From JBFLVQ01 sp040758525 (GTDB taxonomy: Bacteria > Acidobacteriota > Blastocatellia > Chloracidobacteriales > JADJPF01), in the NCBI GenBank assembly GCA_040758525.1, contig JBFLVQ010000327.1:1-10196 (forward strand): 10,196 nucleotides of DNA, in the 5' to 3' direction. The position numbers were made by a program, and so were the translations under genes. Numbering within the stretch: position 1 is the stretch's first letter; each line of letters begins with the position of its first letter. Below, one piece after another: positions 1 to 7,104 of this stretch. The notes beneath the pieces were generated by a model. That model made no database searches. It was not told where the DNA came from and saw only the letters and a program-made list of their open reading frames with translations.

Positions 1-2198
1 CAACACAATCAAATATAACTTTCCGTGTCTATTCATCGCGTGCTACCCGTATTGAGGTATGGCTTTACAAATATTCTTATGGCTATCAGGAACGCGTCCG
101 TTATGTAATGGTCAAGGATGCTGCTACCAATGTCTGGTCTAAGACTGCCTCAGTTGCTACTTTACGCAACTCCTACGATATCACCGGTACAGTCTATTAT
201 GGGTATCGTGCTTGGGGGCCGAATTGGCCTTATGATTCGACTTGGACAAAGGGTTCAAGTATTGGATTTATCGCTGATGTAGATGCAAATGGCAATCGTT
301 TTAACCCAAACAAACTGCTGCTTGATCCTTATGCGCTTGAGATTAGTCATGATCCCACTACACCCAGTCAAACAGATGGTACTATTTATGCTTCTGGACC
401 GCTCTATCGAAATATTGATACAGGCGCAAAGGCAGCTAAAGGTATTGTGCTACCAATTAACAGTGCTAGTATAGGTGTTAAGCCAACCCGTGCACTCAAA
501 GATGATATCGTTTATGAAGTGCATTTACGTGGTCTGACAAAGAATGACCTGAGTATTGATCCGGCCTATCGTGGTACTTATCTAGGCGCATCCATGAAAG
601 CCTCTTATCTGGCTACACTAGGCATTACAGCAATAGAGTTTCTTCCTGTACAAGAGACACAGAACGATACCAATGATATTAATCCTACTAGCACAGATGG
701 AGACAACTATTGGGGATACTCGACACTCAACTATTTTGCGCCAGATCGTCGCTACTCTTATGATAAGAGTCCAGGCGGCCCCACACGTGAATTTAAGGCT
801 ATGGTAAAGGCCTTTCATGATGTTGGTATCAAGGTTTTTATTGATGTTGTCTACAATCATACAGGTGAAGGGTATGCCTATCAGAATGGTAATTCCAGCA
901 CTTACAATATTATCTCTTGGCGTGGTCTAGACAATCCCACCTACTACTCATTAACCAGTGACAAGCAGCATTCTTGGGATAATACTGGAGTAGGCGGTAA
1001 TTACAACACTTACAATACTATTGCCCAGAACCTGATTGTGGATTCACTTGCCTACTGGCGCGATACATTGGGTTTAGATGGTTATCGTTTCGATCTAGCT
1101 TCTGTGCTTGGCAACACTTGTGAACATGGCTGCTTCTGGTTTGATAAACTTAATGCCAGTAATGCCCTCAACCGTATTGTGCGTGATATTCCACCTCGTC
1201 CAGCCAATGGTGGCACAGGTGTAGACCTGATTGCCGAACCTTGGGCGATTGGGGGAAATTCTTATCAAGTCGGTAACTATCCTACTGGTTGGTCAGAATG
1301 GAATGGAATCTATCGTGATACTTTCCGTAAGGATCAGAACAAGATGGGAGTTGAAGTTGTGACTGCGGGTCAACTCGCCACCCGCTTTGCTGGCTCTTCT
1401 GATCTATATCAGGATGATGGGCGTCAACCTTGGAATTCGGTCAATTTTATTACCGCACATGATGGCTTCACATTGAAAGATCTGTATTCTTATAATGTGA
1501 AAAACAATAGTCAAGCTTGGCCTTATGGACCTTCTGATGGTGGTGAAGATAATAATCTCAGTTGGGATCAGGGCGGGGTTGCTCAAGATCAGCGCAAAGC
1601 CGCACGTAATGGGTTTGCTTTCCTAATGATTAGTGCTGGCACACCTATGATTGTTGGTGGCGATGAGTATCTACGCAGCCTTAATGGCAATAATAATCCT
1701 TACAATCTAGATTCCAGCATAAACTGGTTAAATTATAGCTGGAGCACGGATCAGACCAACTTTAACACTTTTGCACAGCGATTGATGGCATTCCGCAAAG
1801 CGCATACTGCTTTGCGCCCAGTCAACTTCTATTCAGCAGTTGATAATAATGGCAATGTTATGGAGCAGTTGCGTTGGTTTAAGCCAGATGGAGCAGTTGC
1901 TGATGCTGGCTATTTTGACAATTCTAACAATCATGCGATTGGCTTCCGTATTGATGGCTCAGAGTTTGGTGATTCTGCTAGCGCTATCTACATTGCCTAT
2001 AATGGTTGGTCCGGCGATGTAAACTTTACTCTGCCTTGGCCAGGAAATGGTAAGAACTGGTACCGTGTGATGGATACCTCGAATTGGAATGAGGGTGGCA
2101 ATACAGTTGTTGTACCTGGTTCGGAAGCATTCATAGGCGGTGAGTATACCAACTACCTTTTGCGTGGGCGGGCAGTATTGTTATTGATTGCTAAGTAG
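1..2198 (+). CDS. Isoamylase (GH13 glycogen/starch debranching enzyme), 5'-truncated by window edge
   Basis: Hydrolyses alpha-1,6 branch links of glycogen and amylopectin. It is probably secreted, as the well-known Pseudomonas isoamylase is. The frame is open from position 3, so the first in-frame ATG (108) is not the start: the 35 codons before it read as the beginning of the isoamylase early-set/CBM48 beta-sandwich (NITFRVYSSRATRIEVWLY). About 15 mature residues plus a signal peptide are probably missing. Counting from codon 108 as residue 1, the (beta/alpha)8 domain shows DVVYNH (246-251), YRFDLASVLG with nucleophile D329, IAEPWAIGG with acid/base E377, and TAHDGFTLKD with transition-state D452. 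The C-terminal beta domain ends in VLLLIAK. From memory the whole protein is collinear with Pseudomonas amyloderamosa isoamylase, including YYGYRAWGPNWPY and SQAWPYGPSDGG, which favours isoamylase over GlgX. The loop after D329 is shorter and holds the only two visible cysteines (C338, C342). The stop TAG lies just before a strong terminator. Confidence 0.95.
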   Translation, partial: TQSNITFRVYSSRATRIEVWLYKYSYGYQERVRYVMVKDAATNVWSKTASVATLRNSYDITGTVYYGYRAWGPNWPYDSTWTKGSSIGFIADVDANGNRFNPNKLLLDPYALEISHDPTTPSQTDGTIYASGPLYRNIDTGAKAAKGIVLPINSASIGVKPTRALKDDIVYEVHLRGLTKNDLSIDPAYRGTYLGASMKASYLATLGITAIEFLPVQETQNDTNDINPTSTDGDNYWGYSTLNYFAPDRRYSYDKSPGGPTREFKAMVKAFHDVGIKVFIDVVYNHTGEGYAYQNGNSSTYNIISWRGLDNPTYYSLTSDKQHSWDNTGVGGNYNTYNTIAQNLIVDSLAYWRDTLGLDGYRFDLASVLGNTCEHGCFWFDKLNASNALNRIVRDIPPRPANGGTGVDLIAEPWAIGGNSYQVGNYPTGWSEWNGIYRDTFRKDQNKMGVEVVTAGQLATRFAGSSDLYQDDGRQPWNSVNFITAHDGFTLKDLYSYNVKNNSQAWPYGPSDGGEDNNLSWDQGGVAQDQRKAARNGFAFLMISAGTPMIVGGDEYLRSLNGNNNPYNLDSSINWLNYSWSTDQTNFNTFAQRLMAFRKAHTALRPVNFYSAVDNNGNVMEQLRWFKPDGAVADAGYFDNSNNHAIGFRIDGSEFGDSASAIYIAYNGWSGDVNFTLPWPGNGKNWYRVMDTSNWNEGGNTVVVPGSEAFIGGEYTNYLLRGRAVLLLIAK

Positions 2199-2229
2199 CC
2201 AACAGCAAGCAGTTCTTCGCTAGCAGAGA

Positions 2230-2276
2230 GAAAGGTCATAGAGAAGCAACTATTCTCTGTGACCTTTCCCTTTTCT
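2230..2276 (+). terminator. Intrinsic terminator after the isoamylase gene
   Basis: A 16-bp stem (2230-2245 with 2253-2268) has a single G.U wobble and a 7-nt loop, and is followed by CC and a TTTT run (2271-2274). It lies about 30 bp after the isoamylase stop codon and about 60 bp before the next start, so it separates the two genes transcriptionally. Confidence 0.8.
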
Positions 2277-2281
2277 GTGGC

Positions 2282-2305
2282 AAACTATTTTGAAACTATT
2301 TTCAA
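2282..2305 (+). repeat. Short tandem repeat, with overlapping inverted repeat, upstream of the TPR gene
   Basis: AAACTATTTTG (2282-2292) is followed directly by AAACTATTTTC (2293-2303), a one-helical-turn tandem differing in the last base. TTGAAA (2290-2295) and TTTCAA (2300-2305) form an overlapping inverted repeat. The element sits 28 bp upstream of the start codon, where a promoter or operator would be expected. AT-rich sequence can produce such pairs by chance. Confidence 0.35.
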
Positions 2306-2324
2306 TTTTTCTGCTCGGCATTAA

Positions 2325-2330
2325 AAGGGG
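2325..2330 (+). promoter_or_regulatory. Ribosome binding site with very short spacing
   Basis: AAGGGG ends only two bases before the ATG at 2333, closer than the usual 5-9 nt. The ATG is still the best start because it is followed by a complete signal peptide with a basic N-terminus. The next alternative, GTG at 2351, would remove the lysine. Confidence 0.45.
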
Positions 2331-2332
2331 AT

Positions 2333-3808
2333 ATGGTAAAGCAACAAACAGTGATACTAGTGGGATTGCTAGGTATAAATCTTCTCTTGTCTGGTAGTGT
2401 TGTGGCACAGCAAAGACGTTTTGGTGTTAACCAACCAGCTACAGAAAAGAAGGAAGATCGGCGTTTTGGTGTTGATTCAACAGGGAAGAAAGAAGACCGG
2501 CGCTTTGGGGTAGACTCTTCCTCGTATTTCTCTGCTCCTAATCGGCGCTTTGGTGTTCAACAAGTAGGTGAAGCTAAAGCTGAAGCGATTCGTCAGTCAA
2601 ACCCACGACCAGCAGTAAGCGGGCCAGAGGCACTAGTTACTAAGGCAGAACGTTTAGTTGATCAGGGTGAGGTAAAACGTGCGCAAGAGCTCTACCTTAA
2701 AGCCCTTGAGATACAACCACAACTAGCTAGCGCTCGGCTAGGATTAGGATATCTTCTACTTGAGTTAGGTGATTATGATAATGCTGCACAAGAGTTTCAA
2801 CAGGCGGTGACATACACACCAAAAGATTCTCAGGCGATACTTAACTTAGGTGTTGCCTTCTATCGTGGTGGTCGTATAGATGAGGCAATCAAACAGTATG
2901 AAAATGCTCTTGCCGAGAGCAAAGGGCAGTTAGTAGCAGGGCATTTCAATCTTGCCATGGCTTATGCCCATAAGAGTGATTTTAACAAGGCTATTGAGCA
3001 TTATCAGGCGGCTATCAAGCTACGTAAGAACTATCCCGAAGCCTATAACAATCTAGGTCTTATCTACGAAGCAAGTGGAGATCTAGCGATGGCAGGAGAG
3101 CAGTTTCGGTTAGCGATCGAACAGCGACGCGGCAACTATCCACTGGCACATTACAATCTGGCACGTTTCTATCATGGGAATAAGAAGTATCAAGAGGCAA
3201 TTGCAGAATTTCAACTGGCAATTAAACAACAGCCTAACTTTCCCGAAGCCTATCTAGATTTAGGCAACATATATCTATTGCGTACCAGTCTGTTTGCTAC
3301 CAATGAGCTAGAGCAGGCTGCGGCAGCTTACCGTAAAGCTCTAGAATTGCGTAAAGATGATTATGCATTGGCGCATGAGAATCTTGCTATCACACTCACT
3401 GAAATGGGTAAGAAAGAGGAGGCGCTGGCCCAATATCGTATTGCCTTTGCTCAGTATCAAGGCCGCTGCCCAGAAGCCCTACATAATCTTATTGCTACTA
3501 TCACAGAGAAAAAGTCTTTCCTGATTGGCAATGAGTTAAGTCGTCTGGATAGTCCTGGTAATTTAAAACCTAGCAAAAATAGTACTGGTCTGAACGAACG
3601 ATTGATCGCGGCGTTGAGCAAGTATGAAGAGCTTGATGAGGAAGAGAAAGATCTGCCACAAGTACATTACTGTATAGGACGGGCTTATACAGTAGTTGGG
3701 AAATGGTCAGAAGCGGCTAACGAATTTGCCCTTGCCAGCAAACAGGTTGTAGATGATGAGGCCAAACAGGCACTCAATTCGTTGTTACAGCTAGCTCGCT
3801 ACTTTTAA
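2333..3808 (+). CDS. Exported TPR-repeat protein with N-terminal RRFGV repeats
   Basis: No specific function can be assigned; it is probably a periplasmic or surface-attached scaffold that binds other proteins. Residues 1-25 form a signal peptide (basic start, hydrophobic core about 7-20, cleavage probably after VVA). There is no lipobox cysteine. Residues 26-75 are a low-complexity segment with four copies of RRFGV (28-32, 43-47, 56-60, 71-75), two of them inside KKEDRRFGVDS. From about residue 98 come roughly eight consecutive TPR units of 34-40 residues with the usual pattern (AxxxLGxxYxxxGxxxxAxxxFxxAL). One unit (303-342) carries a short insertion. A less regular stretch (about 380-438) precedes a last TPR-like unit (440-472). 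It is convergent with the receptor gene and set off from the upstream isoamylase gene by a terminator. The nine-or-so TPR units are clear; the ligand is unknown. Confidence 0.9.
   Translation: MVKQQTVILVGLLGINLLLSGSVVAQQRRFGVNQPATEKKEDRRFGVDSTGKKEDRRFGVDSSSYFSAPNRRFGVQQVGEAKAEAIRQSNPRPAVSGPEALVTKAERLVDQGEVKRAQELYLKALEIQPQLASARLGLGYLLLELGDYDNAAQEFQQAVTYTPKDSQAILNLGVAFYRGGRIDEAIKQYENALAESKGQLVAGHFNLAMAYAHKSDFNKAIEHYQAAIKLRKNYPEAYNNLGLIYEASGDLAMAGEQFRLAIEQRRGNYPLAHYNLARFYHGNKKYQEAIAEFQLAIKQQPNFPEAYLDLGNIYLLRTSLFATNELEQAAAAYRKALELRKDDYALAHENLAITLTEMGKKEEALAQYRIAFAQYQGRCPEALHNLIATITEKKSFLIGNELSRLDSPGNLKPSKNSTGLNERLIAALSKYEELDEEEKDLPQVHYCIGRAYTVVGKWSEAANEFALASKQVVDDEAKQALNSLLQLARYF
2414..2557 (+). 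repeat. Four RRFGV-coding repeats
   Basis: RRFGV is encoded at 2414-2428, 2459-2473, 2498-2512 and 2543-2557. The copies use different synonymous codons (for example AGA/CGG for the first Arg, CGT/CGC for the second and GGT/GGG for Gly), while the five residues stay invariant. Copies two and three share a longer KKEDRRFGVDS unit, which suggests duplication of a 13-15-codon unit. Confidence 0.85.
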
Positions 3809-3825
3809 AACTCGCTAAAACATAG

Positions 3826-3842
3826 CCCGCTGTTCTAGCGGG
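3826..3842. other. Small GC-rich hairpin after the TPR gene
   Basis: CCCGCT (3826-3831) pairs with AGCGGG (3837-3842) around a 5-nt loop, 17 bp after the TPR stop codon. No T-run follows on the plus strand, so it is probably an accessory 3'-end stem and not a terminator by itself. Confidence 0.4.
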
Positions 3843-3900
3843 TAAAAATCTTTCAATCTGTGCAGATGTATATATTCAGTAGCACAGATTGAAATTTTTA
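3843..3900. terminator. Bidirectional intrinsic terminator between convergent genes
   Basis: A perfect 13-bp inverted repeat (TTTCAATCTGTGC at 3851-3863, complement at 3882-3894) encloses an 18-nt loop. A T5 run follows on the plus strand (3895-3899) and an A5 run precedes it (3844-3848), which reads as T5 on the minus strand. It can therefore end both the TPR transcript and the convergent receptor transcript. The receptor stop codon lies at its right edge (3903). Confidence 0.85.
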
Positions 3901-3902
3901 GT

Positions 3903-6881
3903 TTAGAAAGTAAAGCGTAATCCTATTTGCAATTGGCGTGGTGTAAAAGCGCTACGGAAGCGCTCTGGCGGTGCAATAAAGCGACCATTCTTTTTTGTTG
4001 GCAGTTGAAAATTTCCTTGTAGATCAGGTGGAAAGACTCGATCAATCTCTTTGATATTTACCCGATTAAAGAGGTTGAACGCTTCAATATGGGCTTGCAG
4101 TTGGAAACGCTCTGTTATTTTCAAAGTACGCGCCAAGCGCATATCAAAACTGGCAAACCCAGGTGTGATACCAGCATTGCGTCCTAGCCCGAGCGGTCGG
4201 TCACCTACTGGAGTATCGCCATTCATATTAAGATCTACTCCAGCAATAAGATTATAAGGACGACCCGATTCTAGATTGAGAATGCCAGAAAGTTGAAAGT
4301 CTTTTAGCAATCGATTCTTCGTGTAACTCAACTCCCATATACCGGATATCACCACACGATTACGCACATCCTGTTGAGAGAGGCCACGCTCATCCCCTGG
4401 ACGTAGTGGATCGACTATCTCCTGAAAGTCATTCCTGAAGTCAATAAAATTGTCGATCGCTTTTGAGAGTGTATAGTGAGCACGAAAACCAAATCGAGTG
4501 GCAAAACGCCGCTCTAGCTGGAGTGTCAGAGCATGGTAGTAGCTGTCAAAGGCAGATTCAAACTCTATGATGTCGCCTTGGGTAGGATCAGACCTACCAG
4601 TCAATGCACTATTTAGCGGGTCGCCAGGAATAGGCCGCACAACTGGATTAATATTGCGACCAGCAAAGATCTTAATACCACGAACATAGTCATATGTGAC
4701 CGAGAGCGCAGTATTATTGTCAATAAAGTAATCAAATCCAGCATTCAGTTGTTGTGTATAACTACTGCGTAGATTCTTATCAATATTAAGCACTTGGCTC
4801 AATTGTGGAGTAAAGGGCACACCAGTTGGCAGCTGTTCTGCTTCTGGGAAACCAGGGTTGGTCGAGAGGAATGGCAATACTGAAAAAGGTAGTGGCAATG
4901 CTAGCAGCTTAAATCTACCAGACTTGCTAGGTGGTGTAGAGATTGCTGGCCCCGCTAGCAAAGTGCCAAAAAAGAGCCCATAGGCAGCGCGCAGATTTAA
5001 GCTAGGCAATCTATTAGGACGGTAAGAGATTGCCAAGCGTGGGCTTAGATTACCATTATTCTTAGGGATAAAACTGATACGATTTAGATCATAACGTACC
5101 CCAGCCTTTAGCAGTAGATTTGGTTTTAATCTGATCTCATCCTGGAAGAAAGTGGCAAAGAGATTAGTTACTGGTTTTACTCTAGAGCTGCCAAAACCTT
5201 GTATATAAGCGGAGGGTAGTGGCAGATCAGCAAGGGGAACTCCAATTGGGAAGCCCGGCACTCGTCCTGGTAGTGATGCTGATAGTAGCATCAGAAATGC
5301 TCTCTGCTCTGATGTGCGCAAACTTGGATCAAAGGTTTCTAGACCAGAAAAGAAAGGCAATCCTGGAATACCTGCAAAGGCAGCAAAATCGATTGGATTG
5401 AAGAGTGCTAACCCGCCGCCAAGTATGGGAACGCTTGCCGATATTGTCGAACGTGAATAGTCTACACCAAATTTGATCTGATTACGTCCACGCGAGAGGG
5501 CAATATTATTAACAAACTGTGTGATACGCAATTCACGCGGCTGTGGCAAGATCGTACTGCGTCCAAAGAGCACTAAACCTTCTGGAGCCACAATGCGAAC
5601 CTGTGGACCATCATCAAGTGGTAATACATCCTGATTGAGTCGATTGTAGAGAAAGCGTGTCTCATTAACGAGATTAAGCTGTGGATTCACATAGGTGTTG
5701 TTAACGGCAAAAGAGTTGTCGTTGAGTTTCTGTATACCGCCATTAGTGTCTGCTACTAGCCCACCAAATGGTTCAAATGCACCATTGTAGTTGAAGCCAC
5801 CATTGTAGCGTAGCCATAGCGTATCAGTAGGGGAGATCTGTAGATCGGCGCGTGCCAATAGTGAAGTGGTGTTACGTGAGAATGGAATAGGGCCATTACT
5901 TAATGGATAACCAGATCGCCGCACTGAATTCACTGTCGCATCTGCAATTGTAATGATATTGTTCTGTTTAATGGAAAGTCGCTCAAAAGAGGTAAAGAAG
6001 AAGGCACGGTCTTTTTTTAGCGGTCCACTTAGTGTTGTGCCAAACTGATACTGTTTGTAAGAAGGTTCAAAAGAGGAGAAAATATCGCGGGCACTGATCT
6101 CATCATTGCGTAGAAAGAAGAAGGTTGTGCCATGAACTTCATTTGAGCCGCCTTTAGTGACAATATTTACTACACCACCAAAGGCACGGCCAAACTCTGC
6201 GGAATAACTATCAGAGACTACCTGAAACTCCTTTACAGCATCCTGGCTGAATGTTGTGCGTACCGATCCAGAGCCTAAATCATTATTGTCCAGACCATCT
6301 ATGGTGATGTTATTAAAACGGGCCTGTTGGCCATTGAAAGAGAGGCCAGAAGTTGCTACTGCTCCTTGTGCAGGAGCGCGGTCGCGTGTTACACGCGCAG
6401 ATGTAAGGGCAAAGTCAAGGAAGTTACGCTCATTAATAGGAAGATTATTGATATTACGACTATCTATATTAGTGGTACTTTCTGTCTTAGTCTCATTAAA
6501 GGTGGTGGCAGCATGTACTTCCACTACTTCACTTGCTCCGCTGACAAGGAGTGCAAAACGGACTAATGCAGTAGTGCCGATGTTGAGTGTAATCGTTTCT
6601 ACACCAGGATTGAAGCCTACTACTTCTACACTCACTTGGTAATCGCCCGGCGGTAATTGCGAGAACTGGAAAGTACCGTCTTCTTCCACCAAAGTAGTAC
6701 GTTCAAGATTAGTGCCGACTTGCTTGGCTTTTACCATTGCACCTACCAGAGCAGCGTCTTGGGTATCTTTTACTGTGCCGGTAATACATCCAGTGGTTGA
6801 ACCGCCAGATTGGGCAGTAACAATATAAGGTAGGTTAAGAACTAGCAATGAAACTGATAGAACAATCGATAAGACCCTCAT
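3903..6881 (-). CDS. Oar-like TonB-dependent outer-membrane receptor with carboxypeptidase-regulatory-like N-terminus
   Basis: A 992-residue outer-membrane beta-barrel protein, presumably taking up or binding a large ligand with TonB energy; the ligand cannot be read from the sequence. Residues 1-23 are a signal peptide (cleavage near VTA-Q). About 29-112 form a carboxypeptidase-regulatory-like beta-sandwich (GCITGTVKDTQDAALVGAMV, then EDGTFQFSQLPPGDYQV). EVVEVHA (118-124) is in the place of a TonB-box-like strand. The plug spans about 133-250, with NNITIDGLDNND and AEFGRAFGGVVNIVTKGGSN followed by GTTFFFLRND at the barrel entry. The rest is barrel, ending in RQLQIGLRFTF, a C-terminal aromatic signal for outer-membrane insertion. 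Families of this architecture are greatly expanded in Acidobacteriota. Start codon 6881-6879 is supported by a strong GGGGGAGGG ribosome site and by the signal peptide. No TonB, ExbB or SusD gene lies next to it. Confidence 0.93.
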   Translation of the reverse strand: MRVLSIVLSVSLLVLNLPYIVTAQSGGSTTGCITGTVKDTQDAALVGAMVKAKQVGTNLERTTLVEEDGTFQFSQLPPGDYQVSVEVVGFNPGVETITLNIGTTALVRFALLVSGASEVVEVHAATTFNETKTESTTNIDSRNINNLPINERNFLDFALTSARVTRDRAPAQGAVATSGLSFNGQQARFNNITIDGLDNNDLGSGSVRTTFSQDAVKEFQVVSDSYSAEFGRAFGGVVNIVTKGGSNEVHGTTFFFLRNDEISARDIFSSFEPSYKQYQFGTTLSGPLKKDRAFFFTSFERLSIKQNNIITIADATVNSVRRSGYPLSNGPIPFSRNTTSLLARADLQISPTDTLWLRYNGGFNYNGAFEPFGGLVADTNGGIQKLNDNSFAVNNTYVNPQLNLVNETRFLYNRLNQDVLPLDDGPQVRIVAPEGLVLFGRSTILPQPRELRITQFVNNIALSRGRNQIKFGVDYSRSTISASVPILGGGLALFNPIDFAAFAGIPGLPFFSGLETFDPSLRTSEQRAFLMLLSASLPGRVPGFPIGVPLADLPLPSAYIQGFGSSRVKPVTNLFATFFQDEIRLKPNLLLKAGVRYDLNRISFIPKNNGNLSPRLAISYRPNRLPSLNLRAAYGLFFGTLLAGPAISTPPSKSGRFKLLALPLPFSVLPFLSTNPGFPEAEQLPTGVPFTPQLSQVLNIDKNLRSSYTQQLNAGFDYFIDNNTALSVTYDYVRGIKIFAGRNINPVVRPIPGDPLNSALTGRSDPTQGDIIEFESAFDSYYHALTLQLERRFATRFGFRAHYTLSKAIDNFIDFRNDFQEIVDPLRPGDERGLSQQDVRNRVVISGIWELSYTKNRLLKDFQLSGILNLESGRPYNLIAGVDLNMNGDTPVGDRPLGLGRNAGITPGFASFDMRLARTLKITERFQLQAHIEAFNLFNRVNIKEIDRVFPPDLQGNFQLPTKKNGRFIAPPERFRSAFTPRQLQIGLRFTF

Positions 6882-6891
6882 GGTTCGAAAT

Positions 6892-6900
6892 CCCTCCCCC
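6892..6900 (-). promoter_or_regulatory. Strong ribosome binding site of the receptor gene
   Basis: The minus strand reads GGGGGAGGG, ten bases before the ATG (6881-6879). This is the most purine-rich Shine-Dalgarno stretch in the window and fixes the receptor start. Confidence 0.65.
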
Positions 6901-6959
6901 TTATTTTTGCCAACTAATTATCCTGACAATCATCAGTAAAATCCACATTAAAATAGATT

Positions 6960-6988
6960 ATTATAGTTATAGAGAAAGAAAGTTTGTA
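6960..6988 (-). promoter_or_regulatory. Candidate sigma-70-type promoter of the receptor gene
   Basis: The minus strand has a perfect -10 TATAAT (6965-6960). At 17 bp upstream it has TACAAA (6988-6983), a weak -35 matching TTGACA at three positions. Transcription would start near 6953, giving a leader of about 70 nt. The region is AT-rich, so a chance match is possible. Confidence 0.4.
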
Positions 6989-7004
6989 TCTCTAACCTTC
7001 TCTG

Positions 7005-7033
7005 TTGACAATTGTGAAGTTAGACAATACCTT
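7005..7033 (+). promoter_or_regulatory. Candidate sigma-70-type promoter of the receiver-kinase gene
   Basis: A perfect -35 TTGACA (7005-7010) is followed, after 17 bp, by TACCTT (7028-7033), which keeps the key T1, A2 and T6 of the -10 box. A transcript starting near 7040 would have a leader of about 65 nt before the ATG at 7105. Its -35 box lies only about 16 bp from the -35 of the divergent receptor promoter. Confidence 0.5.
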
Positions 7034-7104
7034 AGTTTATGTGGAAGAATTGCTACTGCTAGGATCAACAAGCTTTGGGGCGAACCGTCGGCGGGGTTTA
7101 ATTT

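Noticed and set aside
108..110. ATG at 108 as the start of the isoamylase gene.
   Set aside because: The 35 upstream in-frame codons encode recognisable isoamylase N-terminal beta-sandwich sequence, so the gene begins before the window.
618..860. Minus-strand open frame of 80 codons inside the isoamylase gene.
   Set aside because: It is antisense to catalytic-domain sequence collinear with known isoamylases and has no supporting signals.
6256..6642. Plus-strand open frame of 128 codons inside the receptor gene.
   Set aside because: It is antisense to the conserved plug domain of the receptor, whose reading is unambiguous. Its translation shows no domain features.
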